A stretch of 64,000 nucleotides of DNA from Chaetoderma sp. LZ-2023a (GCA_034401795.1 CM067374.1:129524901-129588900), one strand, 5' to 3'; shown: positions 29,935 to 43,740, counted from the first letter of the stretch. The notes: a model not told the origin generated them from the sequence alone. Numbers and translations are program-made.

Positions 29935-30140
29935 TCTGCCTGCTCAAGTTCTGCAAACTACATTTTCCACAGGCTTTACCGCTGCATATGCTGAATATTT
30001 TGAAAACAATTTGACTGAAAGTTGTTGGTGGCTACGCGACCAACAATTTTCAGTCAAACTGTTTGCAAAATATTGAACAGGTCAAGAGTTATTGCCCATT
30101 GACATTATTGTCTGCTGACTTGTGGCAGTCAAACAGTAAC
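29935..30140. mobile_element. Family E MITE
   Basis: Ends CTGTCTGCCTGCTC and GGCAGTCAAACAGT, with core GTTGTTGGTGGC facing GACCAACAATTTTC. Confidence 0.7.
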
Positions 30141-31195
30141 ACAATATAAACAAACAGGAATGAAACATAAGCCACAATCCAATTACACACTCGTCTGCCA
30201 TAACTCAACATGAGTCTGAAAAAATACCAACCCTTGGTTTAAAATATTCTGTGTTTGCCATTAACATTTTGTGCTTTCGATCTGGATAAGTAATAGCCAT
30301 CATTATAAGTTGCTATATTACAGACATATACATGCAAAAACAAAGAAAAAATAACGCAATAATTAGTACGATTGCTTTACCAACGCATTACATATTTTAA
30401 CTATACAATGGCTAGCTGCTAGTCTACAGGCAAATATTATACGGTTATATATATGAAATGATATTGTCATAGCACTATTGGCTGATTGAGTGAAGGACTT
30501 TCAGCTACTGTACATATTTTACATTACAAATACAAGTTAATGGACAGGAAAAACAATAACAGATGTTTAAAAACGCATGCACATTCAAACCTGCTTGAGA
30601 AGGCGAGTCGACCACCGGCCTGTCAGGATAGTAAGATGAGGGAAGAAACAAGTGCTGTCAAATAGAGCCGCATAACATTTCCTCTGTCCATTGATCCATA
30701 CAGTATACATTAGAAATTTTTTTTTCAAAACAAAATAAAATATACTCTGATGTTTTGAGCATATAATAGGATTAGAAGATATGTTAATTTATTTATTGTT
30801 CAGTTGGTCATTTTGTGACCCGTTTCTGACTTTCAGTGAAGTATTGCTTAAAAAGTGTGAATACTCTGTATTTATGACATAGACAGCTTTAATGCCAAAA
30901 ATTGTCAAGAATTCGGTCAACCAACCGACTGAGCGAGAGACTGGCCTTCTCGTAATTAAAAAAGCAGGATGATTGTACACGCGAGCAAATAATACATTGT
31001 GTGCATGGTAACAATTCCAAACTATAATATGCCGACCAATGAAATGCTAGGAGAAAATATTAATATTATTACAATTACCTAATAGCAATCTGCAGTTTTA
31101 TGTTAGAAGGATATATATATACGATTATGTATTACACCGTAGTAACTATTTAAAACCAAAAGACCAAACACTAAATTTCCTTTAAGGTGTAATAA
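30141..31195. other. No gene seen
   Basis: AT-rich intergenic or intronic DNA. Confidence 0.6.
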
Positions 31196-31199
31196 TTAT

Positions 31200-31261
31200 T
31201 TTCTTGAATTTTTTAAACTAATTTGACTGCTTCCAGTCAAATTAGTTTCAAAATATTCAAC
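31200..31261. repeat. Short B-core palindrome
   Basis: AAACTAATTTGACTGCTTCC directly faces its complement. The GCTGTTGC apex is missing. Confidence 0.7.
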
Positions 31262-31909
31262 TACTTGTAAACCTGTATAGCTATTTTGAAATTAAGAACC
31301 TGGACATTCAGTGTCAAAAGGGTTAAAATAATTACAACTTATGAGGGATATCTAGATATATAATATTCTATAGTACTAACTAGCATGCAAGCGTAATCGT
31401 GTCCGTTTATAAGTAACTTTCAAGATAGTATGTCCTTTACAGCGGGAAAACAAAAATCCATTACATATGTGTCATATCTGAATGCACATCATAAAACCGT
31501 TTAGGATCATTGGTACGAAACCTTTAACATATCACCAGTCAATGGTAGCAACTGTTCAACTATTTTCTATTGTCAAACCAAACAATTCACGATACCAACT
31601 ACAGCGAAACATTGAATCCGAACCGTAAATAGAAGTAATGTCGAATAAATTATTGTTATTTCGCTTTAAAATAATTCACCAATATTCACGTTAACTAAAT
31701 AAAACCTTGGTTAAATAAGAAATTATAATTTCTTATACTTTGGATATTAATAACGGTCTGACCTATTCCGAAAAAAGGATATTATAACGTAGGTTTCAAT
31801 AGTAGTGTTAATAATAATTATAATAGTTATAATAGTAATACTATGTCAATAATAAACATATTTATATTATCAACATATATCGTCAACCTGTCTATAAGGA
31901 CTACATATT

Positions 31910-32142
31910 TTAACCCCTTAATGGTCAAGCTGGTCAAAATCGGCTTCTGCAGTGGTCGCGAGGAATGTCCATTTATAGGACAAGAGAATATTTTTAAAAA
32001 TTTACCACTGGAATGCCTAGTTTGATAAACAAACCAATTATTCGTGGGAAATTTTTTTTAAATATAGTCATCTCTTTGCCGTAAATTGAACTTTCACTCA
32101 ACAATTCAATTTTCTTGACAAATCTTGGCCATTAAAGGGGTA
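31910..32142. mobile_element. Family A foldback element
   Basis: From TTAACCCCTTAATGGTC to GGCCATTAAAGGGG. The centre is degenerate (CCTAGTTTGATAAACAAACC). Confidence 0.7.
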
Positions 32143-32779
32143 CAAAAACACCATCAAAGAATTTTGAAAATGTGGTGCTTCAAGACAGATTTCACTGTAG
32201 TAGTGAACGCTCTAACATATTTTAGTACAGAAATTAACAAGAATTTTAACATTTAAAGACTACATTGTAATAAAACTTAATTTTAAAGAACCAATGATCA
32301 ATTAATTAATTAATCATATTCAAATTTACAGTTAAGATAACGCTCCATAGTTGCTACCATTACTGTATTGAACAGAAACAAAGTAACCTGACATTACCAT
32401 AGTAACCGTAAATAACATGCAACTGAACACGTTTAGTAATCACGACCCACATACTGTAGTAATAATAATAGTAAAATACAATTAGGATATAGTATATTAA
32501 CACCGAATAATAGTAGGGGGTGGGAGTATTCCAATAAATATTGTAAAAATTTGATTTAAATATTATTAAAATTTTTATTTATTTAAACAGTAAACAAATT
32601 TTTTTTGTATTTTTAAATTTTTTTCAGTTATTTAAAGGGCAATTTAGTTATTTTTAATATATAATTATAAATATTCAAGAATAAATGGTGTTTATTTTGA
32701 GAAGTGCAGTTGAAAACGTTTTTTACTGTCGTAAACAGCAGCAGCTTTTCACCAACAGTTCTCAAAAATAAACATCAGC

Positions 32780-33011
32780 TAACCATTTCACGGTCAAAGC
32801 GGGAAAAACTCCGCCTCAGCACTGGTCTTGGGAAATGTCAATTTGCAGATCAAAACTTTTTGAAAACTTACCACTGGAATGACTGGCTCGGTAACCGAGC
32901 GAGTAATTTCTAGTGGCAATTTCAAAATTATAGTCTTCTTTTGGTTTGCAAATGGACAATGACCAAGCAAATATTTTGCTTTCTCGCCCAATCTTGACCA
33001 TTACAGGTTAA
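32780..33011. mobile_element. Family A foldback element
   Basis: Centre GACTGGCTCGGTAACCGAGC near 32890, ends degenerate. Confidence 0.75.
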
Positions 33012-33024
33012 CCCTTACTACTGT

Positions 33025-33192
33025 GATGTTAAAATATTAAATTTTCAAATTAAATTAAAAGATGATCCGATGTCAATTTTTTCAACAATTTTGATGGACG
33101 ATGTTGCTGGCTATGACAGCAACATCTTTCATCAAATTTGTTGAAAAATATACAACAGATCATCTTTTAATTTAATTTAATTTGAAAATTGA
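33025..33192. repeat. Long-stem B-type palindrome
   Basis: Arms ATTTTCAAATTAAATTAAAA and its complement enclose a GATGTTGCTGGCTATGACAG apex. Confidence 0.75.
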
Positions 33193-33404
33193 ATATGTTG
33201 ACATTAGAGTGGCAAGTGTTAAATACTGAGGACTAGGCAATAACACCGATTATTACAGCGAGGGTAGGTGTAAATAATAAACATGCTCAGTTGCTCGTAA
33301 CCTAAACAGGTCCCGCATTAGAAACTTTGTTCTCGGAGAAAACCTATTTGCAAACCTTGAGCATGGACTGTGAGATGAACAAGTCAAAGATTAAAGGTTA
33401 TATA

Positions 33405-33621
33405 TTAACCCTTTAATGGTCAATATTTGTCAAGAAAATTGATTACTGATTGACCATTTGCAGGTCTAAGAGAAGTCTTGTTGAAAATTTGAGACTGGAA
33501 TGGCTGGCTCTGGTATCGAGCCAGTCATTCTTGTGGTAGATTTTCAGAGTCTTCTCTTAGCCTGTAAATGGCCATTCCGCAAGTCCACTGCAATCGCCGG
33601 TTTTGACCATTAAATGGTTAA
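33405..33621. mobile_element. Family A foldback element
   Basis: TTAACCCTTTAATGGTCAA to TTGACCATTAAATGGTTAA, centre near 33515. Confidence 0.85.
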
Positions 33622-34445
33622 TATAATTAGGTCATCACAAAACAGACAATGATTATAATGATATCCAGGAAACCTGTAAATACAAACCAAATGTCAACAT
33701 ATACTTATGGTCTCGTAATGCTTAACCTTCCTGATTATCTAATACGCAAGAATTAACGTCAACTTATTCAACATGAAATATCGACAGATAATTTACCATT
33801 TTGTTTTCATGATATCATCTATTATTTTGTTGTCTAAGTATATATTTAATGATGAAAATTTTGTAAATTAGTCACGATTAACGGTAAAACTTATGAGACA
33901 TATGAAGAAAATCTCATTAATAATAATCACTGCAAATAACTGTATCCAAAGCTAGTAGTGGGGTTACACATATGGAACCTAACAGTATATTTTGCAGAAA
34001 TATGTTTGAAGGTGATTTTCTGGCAGCTCGAGACACTTATTTTAAACTGAACAAGAGATATACCGAGCAAAATAAGGTAGGACACCAATTAGCTCTATTC
34101 AACATCGTCCCGCATATTAACACTGCGTTGCTATAATTTCTATGGAATTCACCTACTTGATTATTTAAGATATCTATACTGGAATCATTTGATAAGTTGA
34201 ATTGATTTTTCACACAAACTTCATAACTGAACATACAAATGCTGCGATAATTAGCCATCCTCTGCTGAAGACGGGAATATAATAATTAATTCCCACAAAG
34301 ATTCTCAGTTATTTATCTTTTTATAAATTACCACTGCTATTGGCCACACAAGAGCAAACAACTAGTCTTAATATAAATAAAGAAACACGATTCTATCAGT
34401 CTCAGTCCAGTATCCCAATCTCAAAGAAACAATATTAAGGTAATT

Positions 34446-34536
34446 TGTTGAATATTTTGAAACTAAATCAGACTGAAAGCTGTTGCTGCCTTAGGTAGCA
34501 ACAGTTTCCAGTTAAATTAATTTCAAAATATTCAAC
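34446..34536. repeat. Solo B-core palindrome
   Basis: TTGAATATTTTGAAACTAAA to TTTCAAAATATTCAA around GCTGTTGCTGCCTTAGG. Confidence 0.8.
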
Positions 34537-35400
34537 AGAATATTTCTTACTTCATAATCAATTTGTCATAGATGCTCTGTAGGATTGAGCGGGTCAAATC
34601 ACTGATTACTAAATAGAAGAGATCAAACGAGGTCAAATTTATTATAAAATTCATCACACAAGCTAGTGAATTTTACTCTGAAATGCATTTTAGCCAGGTT
34701 CAAATCAAATTTAATAACGATTGTTTTAAATTTAAAATGAAATTGAAACAAGTTTGATGTTCTATTTGTCGTATAAGTTATAATTTCTCCCATTCTAAGT
34801 ATAATTATGGCTGGTCACATACAGATTTCATGCATATTTTACATTCTCTTGCAATATGCCGTAACCAAAGTACAAAGAAATATTGTATGGTACTGTGACA
34901 CTATTTTGTTAGTACACAGTACTACATGCAAACCTCAAAACATTGCTGGAAATTAAGCCTACTTTGACCATCCGCATATTGCCACATAATTACACAATAC
35001 ACAGTAATACACTATGTATGGCGTTATACACATCAACCTCGCGCGGAACCATTATGTAATTCTTAACTAATGAGATTAAAATGACATCACATGGAATATC
35101 AACATTATTGTGTGATAGAAGATATCTTCCATTTCCCTGTTTCTAGAGTGAACGGATGAATCAAACGCTGTATGAAACTCAAGAAATGATTTATGTTGTC
35201 TCTAATAAGAGAAAGAATCTGGCATCATTTGTGAGAGATAATATATTGGACACAGAAATTGGTTTTCCAATCTGAAACCATAGCTGCTAGTGAAATTAGT
35301 TAAAAGATATGTAACGGTATGATTCTCTTTATACAGATATGCTCAAACTTCATGGTTCAAATGAGTAAGTTTCCATAACTTAATATAACAAAACATCGCT
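34537..35400. other. No gene seen
   Basis: AT-rich DNA without repeats that I recognise. Confidence 0.6.
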
Positions 35401-36500
35401 TAGTTTCCAGGATTTCCTGGCCTTTCTACATTATCCGATTCCATGACGATGGGAAAAAAATCATCTGCCATCATACGCTTGGAATGGACAGCAGTAAAAT
35501 CTATATCTTTCATACAAGTATTATCCAATAGTGACAGAAGTGTCTGGCCTTCTGTATGTGTCAGGATCGCACACATGATCAACCACAGTTCTGACTATGG
35601 TAATTCATTCAAGGACTTTTCAAGGACTATGTCTATCATTTTAATGGAATCTAAACCTGCACTTTACGCTTGGATGGTTGGTGTCTGTTCCTGTAATTAT
35701 CAATGGTAAATTTTGCAAATTAAGATGCTCTGAGAACCCATCTGCTGCCGTTTGTCTGATAAGCAACAGCCTTATTATATCTTATCTATATTGAGAAAAA
35801 ACACATTTTCAAGTACTTTTCCATGCCTTAGCAGTACTTCAATTTTCAAATACCTTTCGTTGAAAATTTAAAATTCAAGCACATTCAAGGACACATATCA
35901 AAATTAAACTAGTTTTCAAATTTGTACAAACCCTCCTAACTGCCCCATTAATAAGGAGAACAGGCTTAATATTAGAAAATGTTGGAATAATTTATGTAAC
36001 AATTTTCTTCACATAAGATTCTATTTCCGCACAAATACTTGGCCAATAGATTGGGAACGATAATGAAAATCCCTTGTACTGTAACTTCTGTAAACTTAAA
36101 TTTATGACTCTGGGTGCATCCCTTCTTCGATCTGTGATTAAGCACGGGACAATGATGATGAATAACTGGTTTCTTCGGCTGGAAGGAATGGAAAATACTT
36201 TCAGCTGCAATCAGCTTTCTTCACCTTTCTCCAGTGTGTTGTCTGTCTGCTACGAGCATCCTAAAGATCTATAAGTGCTTCCTCGTGTTTAGTGATCGTA
36301 GATTACGTTGCTTGAGGTTTGGTCCGCAAACACTTAAAATTGGTGTTATGGCATCCTGTGTGTAACTTACACCTGTTGGCACCCAGCTCCGAAAACGTAA
36401 CTGTTTTCTGAGCGGGTGTATTCGCTGGCAATCGAAGAACATGTCCAAACATTGACCATCACAGATAACGGATCTCGTGTTGCCCAGTTTATATAGAGCT
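35400..36500. other. Patchy coding-like DNA, unassigned
   Basis: Minus-strand stretches read somewhat like protein (QRIHPLRKQLRFRSWVPTG near 36420; SKRMMADDFFPIVMESDNV near 35440), but no frame is continuous and no family is recognised. Probably a decayed transposon or retrogene. Confidence 0.3.
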
Positions 36501-36504
36501 GCGC

Positions 36505-36740
36505 TTAACCCTTTAATGGTCAAGTTTGGTAAATTTTCTAATATTTTCTTATTGAATGTCCATTTACAGGTCAAGATAGAATTTTTCAAAATTTATCACA
36601 GGAGTGACTGGCTCTGTTATCGAGCCAGTCATTCCAGTGGTAAATTTTCCCAAAATTCTATTCTTTTGGCATGTAAATGGACATATCCACAAGATCATAG
36701 CAGCGGGTGGTGCTGGCCGGAATGACAATTAAAGGGATAA
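36505..36740. mobile_element. Family A foldback element
   Basis: Centre CTGGCTCTGTTATCGAGCC near 36620. It interrupts the surrounding coding-like DNA. Confidence 0.8.
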
Positions 36741-36779
36741 GATTAGGATGTGTGGCCCGCGATGATTAGTGATTAGCTC

Positions 36780-37190
36780 AAAACTGTTTGCGATGCCATG
36801 CATCGTGTCAGTTCAAGGGGGCCTTTGGAGCTGTCCAGCTGTCAGAGTTCCATACCATTATTGAGACACATGCAGCATCTTGGCTTTCATCGGAATTTTA
36901 TCGCCTTGAACCCGCAGTTCCAGGACTGGAAAACAATGTTTCCTATTACGCAATGATTTACAATGCCAATTGAGCTGCAGAGAATTGAATACAGGATTCT
37001 TCTCATTCTCCACTTCTCTCACAGAAGCAAGGTATCTCCTGTGTCTCGAACAAGCGTACATGTGGTTTCAGTGTCATTCATAGACGTTTATGGATTTGTG
37101 CTATTTTGCAGCTATTTGAAGCCGTTCATCAAGGGGACCCTTTATTCACCGAAGAAATCACCTGTCAACTGCATATGCTATCTCTAATGG
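36780..37190 (+). pseudogene. Decayed coding-like stretch, unassigned
   Basis: Plus-strand readings such as GAVQLSEFHTIIETHAASWL and LFEAVHQGDPLFTEEITCQL look like real protein, split by stops and frame changes. No family recognised. Confidence 0.35.
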
Positions 37191-37714
37191 CATGAACAAC
37201 CATAGCCTAACAACTTATAAATATTATTACATCGTGGTCACATTCGACTGGTAAACATTAACTAACTACGAAGCCATGGAATTTGATAATTTCGAGTCAA
37301 GGTCTGGAAAGCTGGAAGAACCAGATTATTTTATCATATTACGTCATGGAAAAGTAACAGTCTAAAACTACTGAAACCTTTTCAATACTGACATGCGAGC
37401 AAACCTCTTTAAAAGACAAACATGTTATAACAGGTAAACTTTTGAATTTGAATATTTTTAACCTAATTTAACTGGAAGCTATATTTGAAAGAAATAGCGA
37501 CCAGTCAAAATAGTTTCAAGTGCTTAGTTGACTATGTCATGCATGTAAATACGTCATTGTCAACTCATAGAAACAGTCAGAAATTCAAATTCATTTATCA
37601 AGAGAATGAACAATATATAATTTAAGATTTGAAAATCATAAAGCATAGTACACTATCATTAATAGTAAACTGATAAAACATGATAACTCATGATGCTGAT
37701 GTTTACCTAACACT

Positions 37715-37781
37715 TGTCCTCTGCTGGAGGATGAAGGTCAGATGCGTGACGCATCTGACCTTCATCCTCCAACAGAGGACA
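37715..37781. repeat. 67-bp near-perfect palindrome
   Basis: Arms of 33 bp around a single central base, one mismatch. The sequence (tgtcctctgctggaggatga...) is unrelated to families A-E. Confidence 0.85.
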
Positions 37782-37799
37782 TGCATCAGGTATACGTCA

Positions 37800-38690
37800 T
37801 TGTCGTGGGTTATCATGTTTTACCAGTTTAAATTAATCGGCAAAATATGGTAGGAGCCAATACAGACAATCACCAACCACAGATTATCCTGCGTTCCATT
37901 TCAACAATAATTCTTCTCACAGAAGTAGCATGAGAATGCGACGGTAGGTATCTCAACCCATTCCCACCCCACCCACCCCACCCCCAACAACATATGTGTA
38001 CGGGAAACAGACTTCAAACTGAGTAGTTAAGAGAACTACAGGGATGTCCAAAAAGACTCACCTACAGCTCAGCAATTTACTTTCCCAAGACGTATGTAGG
38101 AGACACAAAAGGACTCTTCAAACTGAGGATTCAAGTGCAATACAGCCCCACCCACCCTTAGGACGGAGCATGCGCCTTACTGCATTGGCCAGGTTCTAAG
38201 AGGGGACCCATATGCAAACATAAACATGCCAATCAGATGAAAAAGGAATCGCCACACCATGGAGTCTCTAGACACCAGCCATATGGTTAAAGATCCCGTG
38301 GCCAGTATGCTGTCCTGCTACCCCTCTGTGAAAAACCCCTCCCCACCTCGATGTTATAAACGCTATCATTAATAGTAAGTGGGTATATAAGCTTGCTTGC
38401 AGTAATCAGGAAATGAAATGACAGATCAGACTTGTGCAATGTGTAAACACACACACCTATCAACCACCACAACACTTGACTTTCTACTAAATTTGAAGAT
38501 TGCTCGAGTGCAACAATTTTATTTCACAGCATGTAACAGAAAAAAAATTTCCCCCATAGTATACAAATATTAGTTATTTTATGATAGTATAGTAACTGGC
38601 TGACCGCTGAAAGGACATGACAAAATTTCAAAGAACATTAACTCTGGACATGCTGAATATTTTGAAAATGAGTTCATCTGCAATTCACCT
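37800..38690. other. No gene seen
   Basis: Contains C-rich patches (ACCCCACCCCC near 37970) and nothing coding that I can support. Confidence 0.5.
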
Positions 38691-38699
38691 TTACAGAGT

Positions 38700-39083
38700 A
38701 CCCACCCATCATATGACATCATAATGAACTGTGTGATGTGTACAATGACATCATAATGAATGACTTCATGAATGACGTTGATAAGTACGTCATGAACGCA
38801 TATTTGAAGACGGTCTATGCGTTGTTGTACATATTGTTTGCTTTTACTATTTAATAAATATTCTGTTGAATATTTTGAAACTAATTTGACTGGGCTCTGT
38901 TGCTACCATAGGCAGCAACAGCACCCAGTCAAATTAGTTACAAAATATTCAACAGCTTCCCTGTATAGTTTTCAGGAAATTTACAGCTATGGCATTTGGG
39001 GATCGATCAATCCCAACATGGCGAGGTGTGAGTGGAGCTTAGCTAGTGATGGGCGGGGCATAGCTAAAAATGGAAAGGTCCAT
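38700..39083. mobile_element. Family C MITE, left end degenerate
   Basis: Hairpin core at 38861-38953. The right end AAATGGAAAGGTCCATT is intact. Shares GATCGATCAATCCCAACATG. Confidence 0.75.
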
Positions 39084-39680
39084 TACAGATTATTATTGTG
39101 ATGGAACAATTTCAGGGATCTTGTTCTTAAGAAAAACACAATCTATATCCTTCAACAGAAAAATGACTGCATATACATTTCAAGGCATAGACAGATTGCC
39201 ATTCTATATTCAAGAGCTAGATCAGATGAAAAATAATTTTCAAAATATTAAAGCAAAATTTCTGAAATTGTCCCCAGTGTTGAAAGTAATAAAACCTCTG
39301 GATCAATCCTTGATGTCACCATCACTAGTTGAGAATGAGTGCATGGAAGACTTTTGGAAATAATCCTAGCCATGCTGGGTATACTTTATGCGTCAACGTT
39401 GCCAGGCTTCGCTAGCCACCACACGCAAGCAATGTCAATAATTTCTGTCAATGGTCTAGTACACACCTTGTAGATCACCCGGACAGCAAATTTGTATTGA
39501 AACTGCTTTTAAAATCATCATCATCATTATTCTAACCATGTGGAAGCTAGCTAGCGGCATCTCCATCAAACAGTCCTGGGTCGACTGTGATCGGTTATAA
39601 TTGCAAGTATTGGTGGCAATGTTAGTCCTTTGCACCTTAGGGTCCAAGTATGACAATTTCAAAGCAACCATACAGGTAAG

Positions 39681-39772
39681 CTGTTAAATATTTTGAAACA
39701 AATTTAACAGGAGACTGGTGCTGCCATAGACAGCAACAGCTTCCAGTCAAATTTGTTTCAAACTATTCAACA
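39681..39772. repeat. Solo B-core palindrome
   Basis: CTGTTAAATATTTTGAAACA to CAAACTATTCAAC. Confidence 0.8.
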
Positions 39773-39779
39773 AATTTCA

Positions 39780-41480
39780 TACATTGTAAATGATTTATCA
39801 AATTTGATCTTTTGAGTTCCAAGGGGTAATTAAACTTCAAACGTCATTTTCCGATATCAGAGTTCCCTTTCAACACAATATCACAATGTGGTTGGCTGTC
39901 TAGTCATGAGCATTAGTCATTGATCAATTTTCTGTCAATTTCCTGCAGAAAACAGTTGTTCTGTCCTCTTACTTCCCTTGTTGGTTGTACATTATTTTCT
40001 TGATCTGTAGGATGGTCTGAAAGAAAGAAACATTGTCCTGCATTCTTATCTGTCAAACCGTCATCATTTATCAACATTCTCCGATAGTGTCAGGGACAAG
40101 ATTCTAAGAGCAAACCTTTTACCTACATTTATTTTCCTGTCATTTCCAAGATGCTGACATAAGCCTCAGACATTGAAAGATGTTAATAAAAGCCTTGGCA
40201 ATTGACAGATGCTCACAAAAATATTGAAAGATATTGATAAAAGGATCAAATATTGAAAGATACTGATACAAGAATTGGACAATGCCCAATACGACATTAG
40301 TAATTCAAAATCAATTATAGTGAAGACTTTAAAGATGAAGACCATCAGTGCTGAATTACTTCATCAACAACACACCTTTCCCACACTAGTGTATTTTGGG
40401 AAAATACTTTCCCGGAATGCATCGCGCATGCCACTTCCGGCTAAAACTATGTTCGTAATATTTTTGAAGTCATACATCATTGGAAAGCTAAGCCAATTTT
40501 CTATACATTTCTGTATTAGTTTTTATAGTTTTGTAAAACTTAATAGAGTTGAGCGCAATTTTAAAATATCCCCTATTGTCCGCTTGATTTAACGAATCTA
40601 GGTTGAATGGTGTATTTTATATATGCAGATAACTCAGTGAAAACGTTACAAAAATATAAAAATGCATTAATGTTTTGGCAATTGAATGCACTTTCCACTA
40701 ACATATGATTAAAAATAATATAATGATCTTAGTGTATCATAGGAATGGTTTATATTGCGGTGTATTTTAGTGCAAAAGTAATTCAACGTGGGTCAGCTGC
40801 TTGTTGGCGGCGGTACCAGCCAGCAGTTTTGCTCTGAGCATTGAGTTAGGGGAATCCCGGTGTAATGACGTCAATGTGGGAAAGGTGTATAGCGACAAAC
40901 TTCTAAAAATCTAAAAAGAATGAATTTTGAATTCCAGTTAGTAGTAAATAGTACTAGACCCTAGTGATTATCTACCAGTAGATCATGCTATTACTTTTAA
41001 CCCTTATAATAAAGAATTATTCAAAGGCATGAGAATAGACTCTTGAGAGTCTGAAAACTTCAGTTAAGGTCTCAAATTAGCTCCCCTTAGGAGAAATACA
41101 GCCGCTTTGAGAATTTGATACAAAATTGTTATAACCTCATTATAGGTGCAGATTACAGTGCAAATCGTGTGCTATTGTAGGCTGTACAATGAAGGCGTAA
41201 TGCTACATTGGTGCCAGAAATTATTGTAGAGAAACAAGAGCTATATGCCATAGTTAGGCAGCTTAGTCAGAAAGGTAAAACATTTGACGGACAGATTGAC
41301 TGCCCGACCGACTGACCATACTATTTGCAAGTCGCAACTAAAAACAGTAGAGCTGATTTAACATATAAGAGTATCAAATGGTATTTTAGTTCGGAAGGCT
41401 TTCTATGTATTATTACTGTTAAAGGTGAATAATTGAGCGTCAGTAACTACTTGTTTTATACGCATTTAACTTAAGTTAGT
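39780..41480. other. No gene supported
   Basis: AT-rich. A 105-codon ORF at 40275 shows no domain. A slightly CpG-richer patch lies at 40790-40890. Confidence 0.5.
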
Positions 41481-41506
41481 TTTTCCATTTGTTTCCTTAC
41501 AAACAG

Positions 41507-42210
41507 TCACAACACAGCCTGTCTCCACAAACGAGCACAACACACACTGATCCAAACATTGGCTATTCCCTGCCACCCACACCATCCTTAGATCTTTGGC
41601 ATACATTTGACACAGCTAATCCGTCGTTCATCCCATTAACATCGGGCTAAGAATTCTCTACACCATATCTTATCTCCACCAGTGATACCACTCAATTCAA
41701 CATTTTGAACTTCACCACTCCAGTGACCACAACACAAGCCGCTAGAGACAATCAACACACCAGTTGGTCTCGATCAACAGCAACATGCTTTCCCTGTAAC
41801 AACATTTCCGGGTTTTCCAGTCAGACACTACTGACCCATTTAACTTTGATTTCCCATTCGAGTCCAAACTTCCAACATATGAAGAATTCGATGCAGAATT
41901 AAACAAGTTCATAGCAGCCAACCCGCCAGCAACCCCGAACTACTGTGATTTGAAGAATCTATCCACGATTACTTGGGGTTCTATTCACCTCACAGTGGCG
42001 TCTCGGGCCAACTATCACCTACACCAGCACCGATAACACAACTTGACACACCGCACAACACACCACCAGATTCACCCATTGTCTATAACCTAGCCTGGAA
42101 TCATCAAACTATCCTGACATCAAGTTTGTTCCAATTGGCATACCCTTCTTCCAATTAGCTCTGGGCACAAGACAGTGTGTGAAACATACCACACAGATGG
42201 ATGCATGAAG
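41507..42210 (+). pseudogene. Decayed exon-like coding stretch
   Basis: Preceded by a good acceptor (tttccttacaaacag) and followed by a donor (gatgcatgaag/gtaagcc). Ser/Thr/Pro-rich protein-like readings occur in different frames (FDFPFESKLPTYEEFDAEL; SPTPAPITQLDTPHNTPPDS; YPDIKFVPIGIPFF), with a TAA near 41650. It reads like an exon of a Pro/Thr-rich protein that has lost its frame. No family recognised. Confidence 0.45.
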
Positions 42211-42559
42211 GTAAGCCACACACACCAATCTATACATTCATACATTTACATAACTTTTAAATAATCTAATCTGTGAAAAATCTTCACAGACTGGTACTAA
42301 TGTATGGCCTCTGAAACTTCACCAGAATAAGACTTCTAATGAATAGTCCTTACTGGGCCACAAAACGTTAACTGGAAGGCAGTACGCATGTCTCTGTCAT
42401 TGCTCAAGTGAATATATGCACCAGTTTTTTTGCCCACCCTGAGTGCTCCCTCAATTGACCAACTAATCCCTATTGGACAACATAACTTCACTGTCGTATA
42501 AAAAAACATGATCCCCAACACTTTGCCTTTTCCCGCTATCTGCTGGTAATGGCAGCTAA

Positions 42560-42790
42560 CGACGATTAACCTCTATTACCCACATCCAGACAGCGCCGGC
42601 AATGCAGTTAAAATGCGGGATACCACGGGATAATGTGCTTAATGGTGGTTAATGTGGCTAACTAACTGTTAACCACTTACCCGGGAGTTAACCGGCACCA
42701 GTTAACTTAACCGTACCAGGAGCGTATATAAGCTGATCTCAAAACCAGGAACAGCATCCAGACTCTACTGAAAATCAGTAAGCCTCAGGC
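42560..42790 (+). promoter_or_regulatory. Possible Pol II core promoter
   Basis: TATATAAG at 42725-42732 follows a cluster of GTTAAC/TTAAC repeats (42640-42715). A CA-rich start region lies about 30 bp downstream. No downstream gene was identified, so this may be an element-internal promoter. Confidence 0.3.
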
Positions 42791-43245
42791 ATTGACCAGA
42801 GTTGAAGTTTTACAAATAAGCTTCCATCAATGTTTGAAGATCCCTCCAGATTTATTGGAAAATGGTTTAAACGGAAGCTAATCTCATCTCAAATGTTGCA
42901 TTGTATCGATAGATTATGTTTTATAGATTCCAGATCATTCATATCTTGTCACATTCCTTATCTGTATCACAATTATCTGCTTTCTAATATTGCGTAAATG
43001 TTGAACATGATCACCACCATTCTGTCTCCTCAAGCGATAGCGTATGATATCATGGGAGTGCCAATGTATTACATTCTTTATTATGTAATGATCATCTTGT
43101 TGAATATTCTGAAACTAATTTGACTGAAAATTGTTGCTGCCTATGGCAACAAGTCCTTGTAGTGACTAACTATTATGTGTTCCATAAAGTGGTTGCTTCG
43201 TCAGCAGTTTCTAACAGCATATGAAATAATGTAGAAAACTAAAAC

Positions 43246-43740
43246 AAGAGGCCCAAGGGCCTGTATTGTTCACCTGGAACATATGTATTTCAACTAGAAA
43301 GGCCATTAACTATAAGTAGAACCCTAAGGAGTTGGCCAGAATTATAACAACACAGCGGCCATGTTTCTTTACATATTTTAAGTTCGCTTGAGTAAATTTT
43401 AATGGCACTTAGTCACTAATCACATCTCCCAAATTTCAGCCCGATCTGTTCAGCAATTCTGTAGAAGTCGCTTTCACGAAAACTAGGTCATTCATGATAC
43501 CAGCTAAAGCATAAGGCCAATCAACTTCCCTTGAAGAAACTTGGTTCAGCTGTTGCCCTAAATGTTCATGAGTTTTAAATCAATACCCCAAGCAGATTCT
43601 GAAAAATTTTAAAGCCGTTTCAACAAGTCAGCCAAAATCTACAATGGCCGCTGAGCAAATTGGCCTATTGGCTTTATTTGAACAACTTTGGATCTCTATG
43701 GCCTAAGGATGATTTCTGTCAAATTTACTTAAACTATCCC
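43246..43740. repeat. Dispersed 'acaagaggcccaagggcct' repeat
   Basis: Starts AAGAGGCCCAAGGGCCTG and TTCACCTGG. Internal GCGGCCATGTTTCTT and TGGATCTCTATGGCCTAAG match the repeats at 22285 and 62165. Confidence 0.65.

Noticed and set aside
35992-36274. Small ORFs on both strands near 36,000
   Set aside because: Overlapping frames with no recognisable domain. Treated as decayed DNA.
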